NCBI GenBank assembly: GCA_002189035.1
Contig: NEEC01000009.1
Span: 2,542,001-2,606,000, forward strand
DNA: 64,000 nt
Direction: 5' to 3'
Source of the DNA: Utricularia gibba
Lineage: Eukaryota > Streptophyta > Magnoliopsida > Lamiales > Lentibulariaceae
Part shown: positions 46,501 to 62,027 of the stretch, in pieces
How positions within the stretch are numbered: the first letter of the stretch is position 1
Layout of the letters: each line of letters opens with the position of its first letter
Notes under the pieces: generated by a model
Database searches by the model: none
Told to the model about the DNA's origin: nothing
What the model saw: the letters and a program-made list of their open reading frames with translations, nothing else
Made by a program: the position numbers and the translations under genes

Positions 46501-47629
46501 ATATGTCAGATGAAGTGCCTGCAATGCCTCTCTCGCAGACCGTCTTGCTGCACTAGAGACCCTGACATTTGCACGAACAGAGACCCACATGCCAACATAT
46601 CCAGCAATGCCAGAACATAGAGCCCCAAGAAGGAAAGAAGCTACAGTAATGTACGCTGACATTGCCCTGTGTCATTACAAAAAACATTTAGACTAGGCGA
46701 GATGGACCCATGAACTAAGCCAGAAAGTGTTGCTGAGGAGACCGAGTGGAAACTTGCAGAATGAAAGAGATGAAAAGGCATAAAACTACCTTCCTACACC
46801 AGAAGCTTCTTGCTGAGGAGTAGTACTGCGAAAAAGGTAAATACATAGGATAACTAATCCTAGAAAAATAGCCATCCTTGAAATTGCTCCATACTGTGTC
46901 CTAAAAAATCCCTCCGCACCATCACGTATAGCATCTGATATCTAGAATGTACAACAATAATGTCATTGCATTGTCTTAGCTTTTTCATTAGCTGAATATC
47001 AATCCCATTGCATACAGAATAAAATCCTCATAATGTTCATAAACTCTCACTGAATAAGGAAGAGGCCAGAAGCAGAAGCACAGGGAAAATAAAAAAAATA
47101 GGAAAATAACTGACCTGAACCATCTCAGGGGGGCCCTCATCTTTAGATAGCACCCATTTAGTAAGGTATATCGATATGAGAAAACTGACAATGCATACTG
47201 AAAACACGAACAGAATAATCGCTGAGGTTCTTGCAGCTATGTAAAATATTGCTCCAATTCCACAGAGCAAAACCACCAAAAGTGCACGAGAATTTATTCT
47301 CATGAGCAACCGAAAAATCTGCAGGCCATTTTCAGCATATGTTAGCTGTGACAAAATCTGTGCGTGTGTCAAACATCACATCCACAAGATCCATACATAA
47401 TTCAGAACAAAAGGACAATGTAAAAAAGATGCCATTATAATGAAAAGTCATTATCGTCGTTGGTATGCATAAATAGCTTGAATTAGCAGAATACAGAATA
47501 TTGGCAGGCAAAACGAGACATCTGGGTTCAGAGAGACACGATTACCAAAGGTGTGTGCCGCATATTAGGAAATGTCCTTGATCCTTCCTGATACGGTCCC
47601 AAGTTTCCATCCTCAATATCATCATCCAT
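43593..47629 (-). CDS. Type II (K+-independent) H+-pumping pyrophosphatase, AVP2 type
   Basis: Fourteen minus-strand exons: 47629-47546, 47318-47115, 46941-46790, 46666-46519, 46443-46311, 46214-46042, 45880-45760, 45633-45446, 45282-44845, 44750-44586, 44457-44302, 44211-44100, 44015-43796, 43692-43593. They give 797 residues (Arabidopsis AVP2 has about 802). It hydrolyses pyrophosphate and pumps H+ into the Golgi/TGN lumen, with a multi-pass membrane fold. Catalytic motifs are intact: [41 protein letters not shown], and [11 protein letters not shown] near the C-terminus. The K+-site sequence is [10 protein letters not shown], whose Lys marks type II, K+-independent enzymes. Exon 4 ends at CAG|GCACTT, a GC donor, in the position required by homology. 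The start MDDDIEDGN is the first in-frame ATG after an in-frame stop. Confidence 0.93.
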
Positions 47630-48344
47630 TGGGACAGATTGGAAAGAATTGACCCTCCGTGCCACTGGGAAAGGACGAAAGTCACTATCTGGAGCACATC
47701 AACCCTCAAACCCAGTTGCTAAATGCTGAATTTGCTTACTCAAACTACGTAAACCAATGCCAAGTCTGTAGCTAATGAGCCATTGAGCGTTGTCTCTTCT
47801 CCCTCCTCACCGACTTTCCAATGCTTGACAACAATAACACCAAACTGACGGCAGCAATATCAGCTTCAACCAGAAAACGAGCCTCAAATTTCAGTATGCA
47901 TTCTCATGACTCTCAGACGACGTGCAATACACATTCCCACCGAAAAGGCCCCTTCTTTTGAGAAGAATCCAAAACTAGAGTAAACTAAAACCATATGAAG
48001 AAGCCACAAGAATTTGTTTCCGTAAATACAGACCTGTAAGTTTAAGCACAGGGACAGATCACGAATAAAGAGTTGACAAAAATTCAACTTCAGCCAACAC
48101 GAGTCGATCCGATTCTCTAACAACTCAAGCAGAGATTCTCCACGCCAATTCCAAAATTGGAGAAATAGTAGCGATCAATTGAATGCCGCCAGCTCCGTAC
48201 ACTCTCAGCCGTCGACCGGAGATTCAACGCGTGCGGCGGATTTGCACCTTTTTTCCAGTCCCCCTACACTCTATTCTCTCTCTACCCACATCATTCTTGG
48301 TGCATCACCAAATCAAAAGTCGCCACGTCACTGAAAACACATTT
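47630..48344. other. Divergent region between pyrophosphatase and RPL8 genes
   Basis: Start codons are 844 bases apart. The minus-strand leader may contain an intron (acceptor-like TCCAG near 47690). The shared stretch probably holds both promoters; no other gene is seen. Confidence 0.4.
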
Positions 48345-49410
<1,066 letters not shown>

Positions 49411-49751
49411 TGAGAGTGTCTTGTTTGGTGTTGCAGTTTCCATACTTCTTTTGCTCCTAATCTAAACCTTTTTTCCATTGTTGATTTGTCTGCAACTCAT
49501 CCCATTCTGTTCGTGGTTCTGCTTGCCATCTTGAGTTTCAGATGATGATAATTAATTAATTACTTCAAATAGAAATAATGTAATTAAAATGTGAATAAAA
49601 TCATCTGTATATTTTCAAAAATTCAATTTTTCACATTTGTTTTTCTTTTTAGTCGCCTAAAATATTATAACAGCAGACGAGTACGAATCTTGATCGCGAC
49701 GCCGACAAATTTCAAGCAAATTCCGGTAGCGGCTTCTCTCTCGGAATAGCC
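49411..49751. other. Spacer between RPL8 and SWAP70-type genes
   Basis: RPL8 3' UTR and the next gene's promoter. AT-rich; nothing else is recognised. Confidence 0.45.
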
Positions 49752-52700
49752 ATGGAATCTGCCGGAACTCAACTGGTCAATACTCACTGAATACTGCTTC
49801 GTCTAGGCTATTCTTATTGTATCGTGCTACCAATATCTCGGCATTTGGGATGTCATGTTCTTGTTTGTTCGACTGCTGTTATTGATTGTTGTATATCGTC
49901 TCAAATTACACAGGAGCAAGCGGATACTAAGGCTAGCTTAGAGAAGATCAAGAGACAGCTGGCTTCGACCTCCGGTAGAAATCTGCTCCAGGGGCCCCTC
50001 CTTAAGCGATCCGAAACGGTGATAGCAATCGCTTCCTCGCATAATCGGAACTGAGTTTGGATGCGATATGCTTATTGTTTGGTTTTCTTTATCACCGTTT
50101 GGATTTCGGATTTGGTGAATCCATAATTGGCTAGATTGAGTTTGGATTTTGCATTTGGGAGTCAACTGCGGCCTTGTGATTCTACAATGTTCCCGTGCCT
50201 TTTTATTGATCCAATATAATCGGTCTTTGGTGTTCGATGAAGTGCCTTGTTTTCTTTTTCTGTCTCTACCTGAGTCTTCGACCCGATCTTCTCTTGCATT
50301 TGTTTGCATTTAGTTTCTTGAGAAATATGATGATTTTTAACTCTACGTTGCTATTTCAATTGTGATTCTGAAACTTTTATCTCCATAAGCATTGCTGAAA
50401 GGCTATAATTGCCATAATATTTTTCCAGCTAAGAAAGTGGAATGAGAGGTGGGTTATTTTAGACCCAACGACTGGGAAAATGGAATACAAGTAAGATGCA
50501 GATACTGAAGCTTTATATCTTTCTGTTTTCTTCCTGCTTTCGTGAACATGTGGTTTTACCTTTCAGACTCCGGCGGAATGAACCAGTAGTCAAGGGAACT
50601 ATATTATTTGATGCAAACAGCACCATAACAATATCTCCTATGAATTTCCAGTGAGATTCCTTTTTTTTTCTTATGTAATACCAAGTATTTATGTTTGAAG
50701 TGGATGATTTTTATCGGTGGTTAATATATGCTTTGTTTTTTTCCTTCTTATCAAGGGGGTCGCCAAAGTATGATGGCTGCTGTTTCTGTATCCCTACTTT
50801 AGTGTAACCTTTTTCCTAGGAGGAACTTGGTTTTTCTGAATACAGCTTTGTAAACTTTATTTCCTCATTTCTGTTTAGTGGCTACTGGTTAACATGCTAT
50901 AATTTGGTCTGCTCTCTTCTTAGCTGAATTCTTAGATATTGGAACACCACAGAAAGCAGATTATTTTCTCTGCGCAGAGACACCTGGTGCTGCTAGAGCT
51001 TGGGTATCAACTCTGCAGTGAGTGCTCACATTTTCCATAAGATGTTATTTATTATTCTTCTTTGATGATTTTTTATATCACAGCATTATTTTTTATGATT
51101 TAGCTACAACATTGTCATGCAGACACATGTTGTACCCAAATTCGTATTCTCAAACCTGTCTCATGGTGGCATTGTTTTTAGTGTTGTTTTTATTTCCTGT
51201 ATCTTGTGATGGTATGAATGAGTTACAAGCTCCATGGTTCTGATTGGGCTATTTTCATAAGACTTTCATCTGGTGAAATTTAGTCGTTCCCAAGATCCTA
51301 CGTGATTCTGAAAAAAATTTATGCACAAAAACCTTATTCTGTATGGAGTTACGATCAAAGTCTGGTGGGCAATATTCAGTTTTATCGCGAATTTAAGGCT
51401 TATGTGTGTAAAAGTCAAATCAGTAGGTGACTTGTCATGCAAATTAATGAACTCATATTTTTTTATTCCATTCTTTTTTATTGGCAACTTTTTTGCATCA
51501 TCGTGCAGAGCAACCCAACTGGTCTTGAAAGCTCACAAGGAAGCTGTGAATACGTTAACTGGAAATGGTTTCTCAAAGTTAGGGACAGTCGCTGCTGTTG
51601 TTGCTGCTGCTAATGCAACTGCATTAGAAGCTTCTAGAGAAATTGAGGCTGCCATGCAAATCTCAATGAGAAATGCCTTGGGGGCTATGCTGAATAGGAC
51701 GCCTGATTTGCCTATGGATGATTTATCAATCATGAAGGTCACTTGGTTTGCGCTACATTCATTCCAGTTTCATTTCGCCCTCATTTCAATCTTCTTGGTC
51801 CAAATAGTGCTCCAAGTGCTAGTTGCTAAATTTGATGGATGTTTATGAAAATTTGTGTTTTCACTGCCGAAAAATTTTGTGTATTGGCATTGCAGGAAAC
51901 TCTGAGAGTGAAAGATGAGGAGCTGCAAAAACTAGGGAAGGATCTTCGTGCTAGGGATTCAGTGCTTAGGGAGGTGTCAGAGAAGCTCTCTGAAACAGCT
52001 GAGGCTGCTGAAGCTGCAGCATCTGCTGCCCATACCATGGATGAGCAAAGGAAAATTGCATTTGCAGAAGTTGAAAGAATAAAAAAGGAATCACAAGAAC
52101 TACAGGAATCATCTAAGCTAAAGGTTTCTTTGATTCTAGAGCTGCTCCAGTGGATGCAATTTGCGTCATATTTTAAGTTTGTGTTTGCCTTCGCAGATGA
52201 AGGATCTGGAACAGAATATCCAGAATTTAAGCAGAGAAAATGAACAGCTTGTGAAACAAAGAGACTTGGCGACGCAGGAGGCCCACATGTGGCGCTCAGA
52301 GCTGGCAAAAGCCAGAGACAATGCTGTTATGATGGAAGCTGCTGTTGTTCGTGCTGAGGAAAAGGCCAGGGTTTTACACGCTGATGCTGAAGCTAGAATG
52401 AAGGAAGCGATAGCAAAAGATGCAGTTGCTGCTAAGGAGAAGCAAGAACTCCTCGCGTATATTGACATGCTGCAAGACCAAATAAAGAGGTTTGCCACAA
52501 GCCACGTCCCGTCCCACCATGAATGAATTGATCCATATCTTCTTCACGGTTTCAGGCTTCAGGTTGAAACCAGACAAGTCTTCTCAGAGAGAACAGAGTC
52601 ATGCTCCAACATGGATGGCGATTTCCCTCTAACAAAGCACGTGGATTCCTCCCAAGAGAATGTGGATAAAGCATGTGTAACCTCAATCACAGGCACCAGC

Positions 52701-52886
52701 CAGGTCCATATTGAAGATCTCCAGCCTATCATGGAAAGCGAATGGAGCGACATCAGAACTACTGAGGCTACGATGGCTGATGTTCGAGAGGTTGGCCCAG
52801 ACGGCGGAGGCAACAGCTTCGATATACCAGTCGTAAGCCTCCCTCTAAATGCCCCTCAGGAGCACGAAACTCCGCATCAGCCATAG
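49752..52886 (+). CDS. SWAP70-type PH-domain coiled-coil protein
   Basis: Ten exons: 49752-49775, 49914-50018, 50429-50490, 50567-50650, 50756-50787, 50936-51017, 51509-51737, 51896-52123, 52197-52489, 52556-52886 (489 aa). It closely follows Arabidopsis SWAP70 (At2g30880), reported to bind phosphoinositides and act in Rac/Rop-linked immunity. The PH domain (about 33-140) contains NLLQGPLLKRSETLRKWNERWVILD, TTGKMEYKLRRNEPVVKGTI, CCFYIGTPQKADYFLCAETPG and ARAWVSTLQATQLVLKAHKEA. The central part is a long Ala/Glu/Lys-rich coiled coil (e.g. MKETLRVKDEELQKLGKDL and EKLSETAEAAEAAASAAHTM). The C-terminal tail is low-complexity. Exon 1 is tiny (24 bases) with a non-ideal CTG|GTCAAT donor, so the first eight residues are the least certain. 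Confidence 0.9.
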
Positions 52887-53983
52887 TGAAAGATGCTCGT
52901 GTAATTGCTGCTTGTTTACTGTCAAGTAGACTGACTTGCTTAATGGCTCTGAAGACGCCCCTAGTCGGAAACAAGTTCGGTTTGTACATCATCTGCGGTG
53001 GTCCATCGGGAGAGACAATACATGATTTGTTTTGAATTTTTTTTAAATGAATTATTACTCTAATATAGATTAATATTATTTATTGGGAAAATTAATAAAT
53101 ACTTTTATTTAATTTCAAATTGAGATAAATCATAGTATTCATAATATTTTATAAATTGTGAGAATAATCGCTATTTACTATATATGATGTGATGTTGATT
53201 ATTATTATAATATTATTATGAATTTATTTCAAATTGTAATAATTATGTTTGTCGGACATAACTTAAGAAGGAAAAAATCAATCATGACGGGTATATTTAT
53301 TTATTTTTTATTTTAGTTTTCGATTTTTTTAAAATTATTTCTAAAAAATAAAGTTTGGTTTCTATTTTTGTTTAAAAAATATATATTTCTACATTTAATA
53401 TTTTTAATGCTAAAATTATTTTTCAAAAAAAAGACAAAATGTTAGACGCAGTCCAACGAGAAAATTGGAGGCACTGGCACCATTGTTTGCTTTGTGAAAG
53501 GACACCGGACGCCCTGATTTCAGTGCCTTGTCGATGTGGTAATTGAACGGTAAACCCGGCATTCTTGAATCTTCAATGGTAGTGGGACGGTTTAAGTTCA
53601 GCCCATGTTGAATCTTCAGGGGAAGTGACTCCACATTTGACTCTTTCTCTGGTCCACCAACTCTCGTCCTACACATCATTTTATGCCTCTTCCCCGCCCT
53701 TTCTCCCACGTTCTCTCTGGATCCCTTCACTCAATTGTCTCTCGCGCCGCTCGCTGCTCTAGTCTACCCATTTTGTCGAAAGGTCGTTTTTTTATGCTTT
53801 TTGTTGAAGGCAACAATGAGCCCATGAAACACTAATGCCTTAGTGATTCGGGAAGCATGAGTTTTAATGGGGATGGAAGCTTTTTGTTATGAGATTTGAA
53901 GATGTAAATGGTGGATCTTGGATCTTGCCTTTAATTGGCTTCATGATTTGATGCTGCAGGGAGTAATTGAGTGACAGTGGATC
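52887..53983. other. AT-rich spacer and thiolase promoter/leader
   Basis: Extremely AT-rich to about 53420. The 53430-53980 part probably carries the thiolase promoter and 5' UTR, possibly with a leader intron ending just before the ATG (GATGCTGCAG|GGAG). No gene is recognised. Confidence 0.45.
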
Positions 53984-56572
<2,589 letters not shown>

Positions 56573-57156
56573 AATGAAGCACAATAGTTTGTTCAAGAGA
56601 TGAGAGCTGTAGCTGAATTCAACTGATGTGCTCTTTACTTTGTGTTGCGTTGGCAGCTGCGCCTGATCAGTCCTTTGTCATATGCCATTGTTGCTACTTT
56701 TTCAGAATAAGAGCGGTTTGCTGTTCCTGATGAATCATTAAAAGGAACACTATCAAATTGACTCAAAATTCACAACGAAAAGCAACTATCTTTATGTCAG
56801 CCCAGCACTATCAACAGCGAGTAACACACCCAGCTTCACTCCATACTCTTCATTTACCAACGTGGGTTAGCTTAAATTCTCGCAGTATCTTGCAACTTTC
56901 ATGCGGTGTAGTAAAACTGTTGCCTTACTCTCGGTTTTGAGGTTACCGATGAGGGCATTCTTCCCCAGTAAAAAGTATCACGTCAAAAACGCGTATGAGG
57001 AAAGGGAAGGGCTTGCTGTCTAAAACGGTCTTCAGAACTCTCCACAATCATACCCGTCACCGGAAACCCGATATTCTTCAGGTATAGTTTTAGACCATTT
57101 CGATTTGTTCGTAAACGTCTTTGCGAGTGTGTTTTATATGGTAGATGTACATGCAG
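56573..57156. other. Thiolase 3' flank and methyltransferase promoter
   Basis: Mixed composition. A possible non-coding first exon ends around 57082 (TTCAG|GTATAG). The frame at 56758-56940 is not recognisable. Confidence 0.4.
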
Positions 57157-60100
57157 ATGGATCCGTCAGAAAGGTACTGTTACAACCCCACATTGCGTTG
57201 GAACCCTGACGTTGAAGAGTATTTTGCTCATGCCTATGGTGCTGATCATTTTGCCCGGATCTCCAAAGCCCTCGTGTACGTTTTTCATTCTTATGGCGCC
57301 TGTGTTACTGCAAGCGTGTGCATGATATGGTTCATCTGTTGTATGCTGTGTCACTTGTTCCCCGAGAGTTTGTTCATTCTGAAAGTTCCATCTGATTCCA
57401 AAGTTTGCGTCTTTACACTCGATTGCAATTGAGTACTTATGGTAGCAAAAACCTTGCATCAGTACGTCGAGAAAATTGGGTTGGTTATTAATCCTTGAAG
57501 AATGTGTGATTGTCCTCACGATTCTCCCCATGGTGTGGAAAAAATAATCTGGCAATATTTCATGCTGCTGAAGTTGGCATCTTGAGTTCCTGAACATGAA
57601 TTTTTTGTTTTTATCCGATACGCTAATATATGTTTCTTCTTAATTTTTTTTCATGATTTTATCAGGCGCCCATCATGTTATTCGTGTATAAGGGTTAACA
57701 AGCTCAAGTCTAGTTGTGATGCTGTTGTTGAGAAGCTAAAGGCTATGCTACCGGGAAAGGAAAAAGAGGAAAATTCAGTTGTAGGAACCAACATTCCTCT
57801 CAATTCAAATGATAGCCGTATCACATCTATGGATTCTGATGGTGTTGCTCGTGCTTCTTTAGGAAAGTATATTGTCTCCAAGTCGGGGATAACTGGTTTA
57901 GACTACGTAGTTTTTGTTAAAGGGTCTGGACCACAAACTATTGATTATTTTGAGAAGGATGAAACACCTCCCAAAGAAGTCATTGTTAGTCGAAAATGTG
58001 CTGAAGCTGTTCTACGTGGTGCTCATGTATGTTTTTCTGTACCATGTCTATAGAACCTATTGTGTATCTGCACACTCATTGTTTTAACTTTTTTTTTAAA
58101 CTTTTTTCTCGACGACATTCTGCAGGTTTATGTTCCAGGAGTTTTGGCATGTAGCGCCCATGTAGAGAAGGGAGAAACAGTTGCAGTATCAATTGCTGTG
58201 GAGCAACGGGGCACAGATGGTGGATGGGGTGTTGGATTTACGCGTGGAACTGTCCTACAAGGATCAGAAGCAGGCAAGAGTGCTTTCTTAAAAATCACTT
58301 CCTCTAGGAAATTTACTTATTTATCCACTTTTATATCACCTGAACTATACATTTCCATGAGTTTTTTTTTTTTTTTTTAACTTTCATTTTCTACATTTCA
58401 TTAACAAACTTGCAGCATAATACTTGATTCTGCATTTTAGATCCCTATCATTCTGAAAGGAGTGGCCTTTATATTGGTAAAGGGGCTTCTATGATGTCTA
58501 GAGCTGGGCTGTTTCGAGTGTCTGAAGGATTGGCGGTAGACTTGGAGAGCAGAGTTTTTGATTTACCCTCTTTCCATGGTAGTTATTCGATAATGTTAAT
58601 GATTTAATTTGATCACCTTGACATGAATGCTGCTTGATTTTGTTACTGATTCATAAAATGAACACGACTTGTATTTAGGTTGTTCATAGGTCTGTAAATG
58701 CGAAGGGATCTTTGCGTTATGTATTTCCATATCTTGCTCCCTGGTTTATGTCTGATGCTTTCTGAAGCTTCAAAATTCCTATGGAGTGTGCTTGATGGCT
58801 CACATTGTTAATCCAACCAACTGACCAGTGACATAACAGATATGCTTGAGGGTGAAATATTTCTTCAAAACCTCCCAAGCATTGTTGCTGCTCATGCTTT
58901 AGGTATGCGTTGAAGAACAAAACACGCGACTTTCCTGTATGTAACTATAATATTTGTTCCAGATTTTTCCTGTTCATGAAAAATATGCCAATGCTCTATG
59001 CTGGTGAAGCATGCTGGGAATTTATATGTTTCGAGTGAAATCTCTTTGAAATGCTCAAATAATGCCGTGCATAATGGTTGCTAATTGCGCTCACTCATTC
59101 TAAAATCAATGAGTGGCTGATTTTACTGATTGTACCATGAATATCCACCCCACATATATTGATATTTCCTTACTGTACAATTTTCCAGTTTATATTGTAT
59201 CTGTTCCCTGCACCCGTCCATCTCATGATTGAGCCTTCTGGTTCCTGCCCTCTAAGCTGCTTATACCTCTTTCCATAGATCCTCAAGAAGGAGAGAGGAT
59301 ACTTGATATGTGTGCTGCTCCAGGAGGGAAAACTACCGCCATTGCCATACTCATGAAGGACAATGGAGAGATTATAGCTGCTGATCGTTCGCACAATAAG
59401 GTGAATAACTTCTGCTGTCTGTAGTATTTGTTATGGAAAATGTTGTTATAGTGGTAAAATCTTGGTCTTTTTCAATATCCTCCTCTCTATTTTCATTACC
59501 AGTAAAGAATTGTGATATAGAGAGCATCCCATAGTATCTTGCAAAGAAGTTGATACATCTGAATGCTGGTAACGTAGAAGGTTGTTTCTGTTGAGGAATA
59601 AGCTTTTGAACCCTGGGAGTACTGAAAAAACCTGTGTATGTATGTGAAACTGTAAAAGCTTCCTCAACTTGTGGGAAAATAAAATGACTCTAAGTTGGCA
59701 TTTAGCACTTATCATGTTCCTCATCTCCTCATCCCTGTATGAAGTTTTCACGCAGGAGTTAAATTCTATTATTTAGCTTATTGTGTTCCGTTTTCAGGTT
59801 CTCGATATCAAAAAATTGGCAGCTGAGATGGACTTAAAATGCATAAAGCCTTTGAAACTTGATGCTCTGAAATCTGTTCAGCAAGCAAATGGCATTAGCA
59901 ATCAGGAGGCTCTTCATTGTCTGGACACTGCAAGCACGCACACCTCAAACGCATCACCATTACAGGTCAAGAAAATGGCGTCCACAGAATTGGGTTGTCA
60001 CTGTAAGTGTTTTTCTCCTTTTTTTGGAAACCGGATGAGCTTCACAAACACTGCTGGGCATATGCTAACCAGTTTTAAATTGCTTACCGCCGATGCATAA

Positions 60101-61327
60101 CCTAGTAGTGTGTTGTCTTTGAGTTGATGTTGTATATCTATTGAGCAGAATATTTAAGTTGCATATAGATTGTCTCAGAACCTCCCCACTCAAGCAAAAG
60201 ACTGCATACCTTTTCTCTTTGATGAGTCATTTAACCTTGCTTAATTGTATTGAATAGATGTAAATGAGAAATCAAAGATAGAAAGCTGCACGAATGGAGC
60301 TCAGCTACCACGGAGGACTCTGAAATTGAAAAATGGTCCTGGAAAGAGCAACGCCTCAGGTGAAAGGGTCGAAAGTTGCAAGGGATTTTCACCATGTAGC
60401 TTTGATCGGGTTCTGCTCGATGCTCCTTGTTCTGCCCTTGGCCTTAGACCCCGGCTCTTCACTGGAGAGGTGAGCACATTGCTAAAGCAGCATGTGGAAG
60501 TTGGTAGGAATCATAGTTATTTTATCAAGTCTTGATGTTAATGCAGAGCTCACTGAAAACCACTGTGACAGCATTTTATTTTTTCTCGTCTCTTGGTTTC
60601 ATATGCTTGATGTATTGCTCTCTTTGTTCTGTGTTTTCTATTGAACCTCACTCACCACATCGCATAGTCTCACAAGGCCTGAGTTTTGCTTCTTTTTAAC
60701 CTTCATTTATTTAGGATACTCTAGAATCATTGCGTACACATGCCAAGTATCAAAGACGAATGTTCGACCAGGCTGTACAACTTGTTCGTCCCGGTGGAGT
60801 TATTGTATATTCAACGTACGCTTCTTCTGTGTATATGGCTGCCCTTGTTGCACTGCTTAGAAAAATGACTAGTCTTATAATGGATGGATGGCAGGTGCAC
60901 GATAAATCCTGGTGAGAATGAAACCTTGGTGCGATATGCACTGGACAAATACAAGTTTTTGTCCTTGGCTCCACAGGTTAGACTGAAGAACCTTAGTGAT
61001 TTCTCATGGTCTATGTATCTGTTTCTGTTGGCTTCACCACTGTGGAACCAATCTGCAGCATCCGAAAGTAGGCGGACCAGGCCTTGTTGGAAAGTTCTGC
61101 TATCCAGATGGATATGAAGAGTAAGATATAAAACTTAAAACTCACATAGCATGCATGTCTTAGACAGTATTTTGATCGGTTGTGCTGTGTATGGCTGGCT
61201 GTGTTACAGGGAATGGTTGAGACCTGGTGAAGAGAGCCTTGTTCAGAGATTTGATCCCTGTTCCCAACTAGACACCATTGGTTTTTTCATTGCCAAATTC
61301 TTGGTTTCAAAGACTAGTGAAGAATAA
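57157..61327 (+). CDS. NSUN6-type RNA (cytosine-5) methyltransferase with PUA domain
   Basis: Twelve exons: 57157-57275, 57666-58026, 58126-58273, 58441-58578, 58840-58902, 59279-59400, 59798-60002, 60258-60469, 60715-60815, 60895-60976, 61059-61120, 61210-61327 (576 aa). It is a NOL1/NOP2/sun enzyme that methylates cytosine in RNA; human NSUN6 targets tRNA C72 and some mRNAs. Start MDPSERYCYNPTLRWNPDVEEY, then PSCYSCIRVN, then a PUA-like domain (about 160-250; VSRKCAEAVLRGAHVYVPGV). The AdoMet site is ILDMCAAPGGKT. Catalytic cysteines are in FDRVLLDAPCSALG (motif IV) and YSTCTINPGENE (motif VI). A low-complexity insert (about 410-480) separates them. Exon 3 ends AG|GCAAGA, a GC donor, which gives the expected EADPYHSERSGLYIG junction. 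An in-frame ATG at 57145 may add four residues. Confidence 0.9.
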
Positions 61328-62027
61328 GGGAACAGCAGGCATGCTGAGGCGCATCACGAACCTCGATTCCTAGTAAACCAATTGCAAAGCCACCAATTTT
61401 GATGCACCCGTTCCAAAAACTGCCTTTGTCGTATGTGCTATCGCTGTACTTTTTAAATAATCAACTTCGTGTTTTCATTTTGAAGGTTCATTCACAATAA
61501 AAAATTTGGGTTTGTGTGGTAATCAAAAACTAAGCTCAACGAAGTTGAACACAGTTTATGCGCATGACTCTGTAGTGGAAGAAGCGCAGCAGGATCTGGA
61601 GACACAAAAACCAAAACCCAAGAGGAATGGTATTGCACGAGTCTGCCCTCAAACAATAACAATAATAATATCATCTCCATCAGTTAAGTTACATCAGTTT
61701 CATGATACACGCCCAACCACAGGTAGCATTCTCGCTTTACGGTAAACAATAAAGGAAAAACAATTAACAGCCAACATCTCTAGTAGACTGACTAGCACCA
61801 AAACAAAACCCCTACATAGGAAAGAACAATGCAAGGCCATAAAAGGAAGAGAGTTTCCACTCACAATCCTAATGCAGTAACCTCTGATGTGCCGATACAC
61901 AGAGAGGCTAGAGAGTTATCGGCATCCATCTGATCATGAGTTCAAAAGTTTCCCTTTGGTGGATCCCTTGGAAAAATGATTTGAGAAGATTTCTATTTGT
62001 CACAGTGTGCTGCTGATGAAAACTCCT
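61328..62027. other. Convergent 3' flanks
   Basis: This lies between the methyltransferase stop (+) and the GIP1-like stop (-). It probably holds both 3' UTRs; short frames here resemble nothing. Confidence 0.45.
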
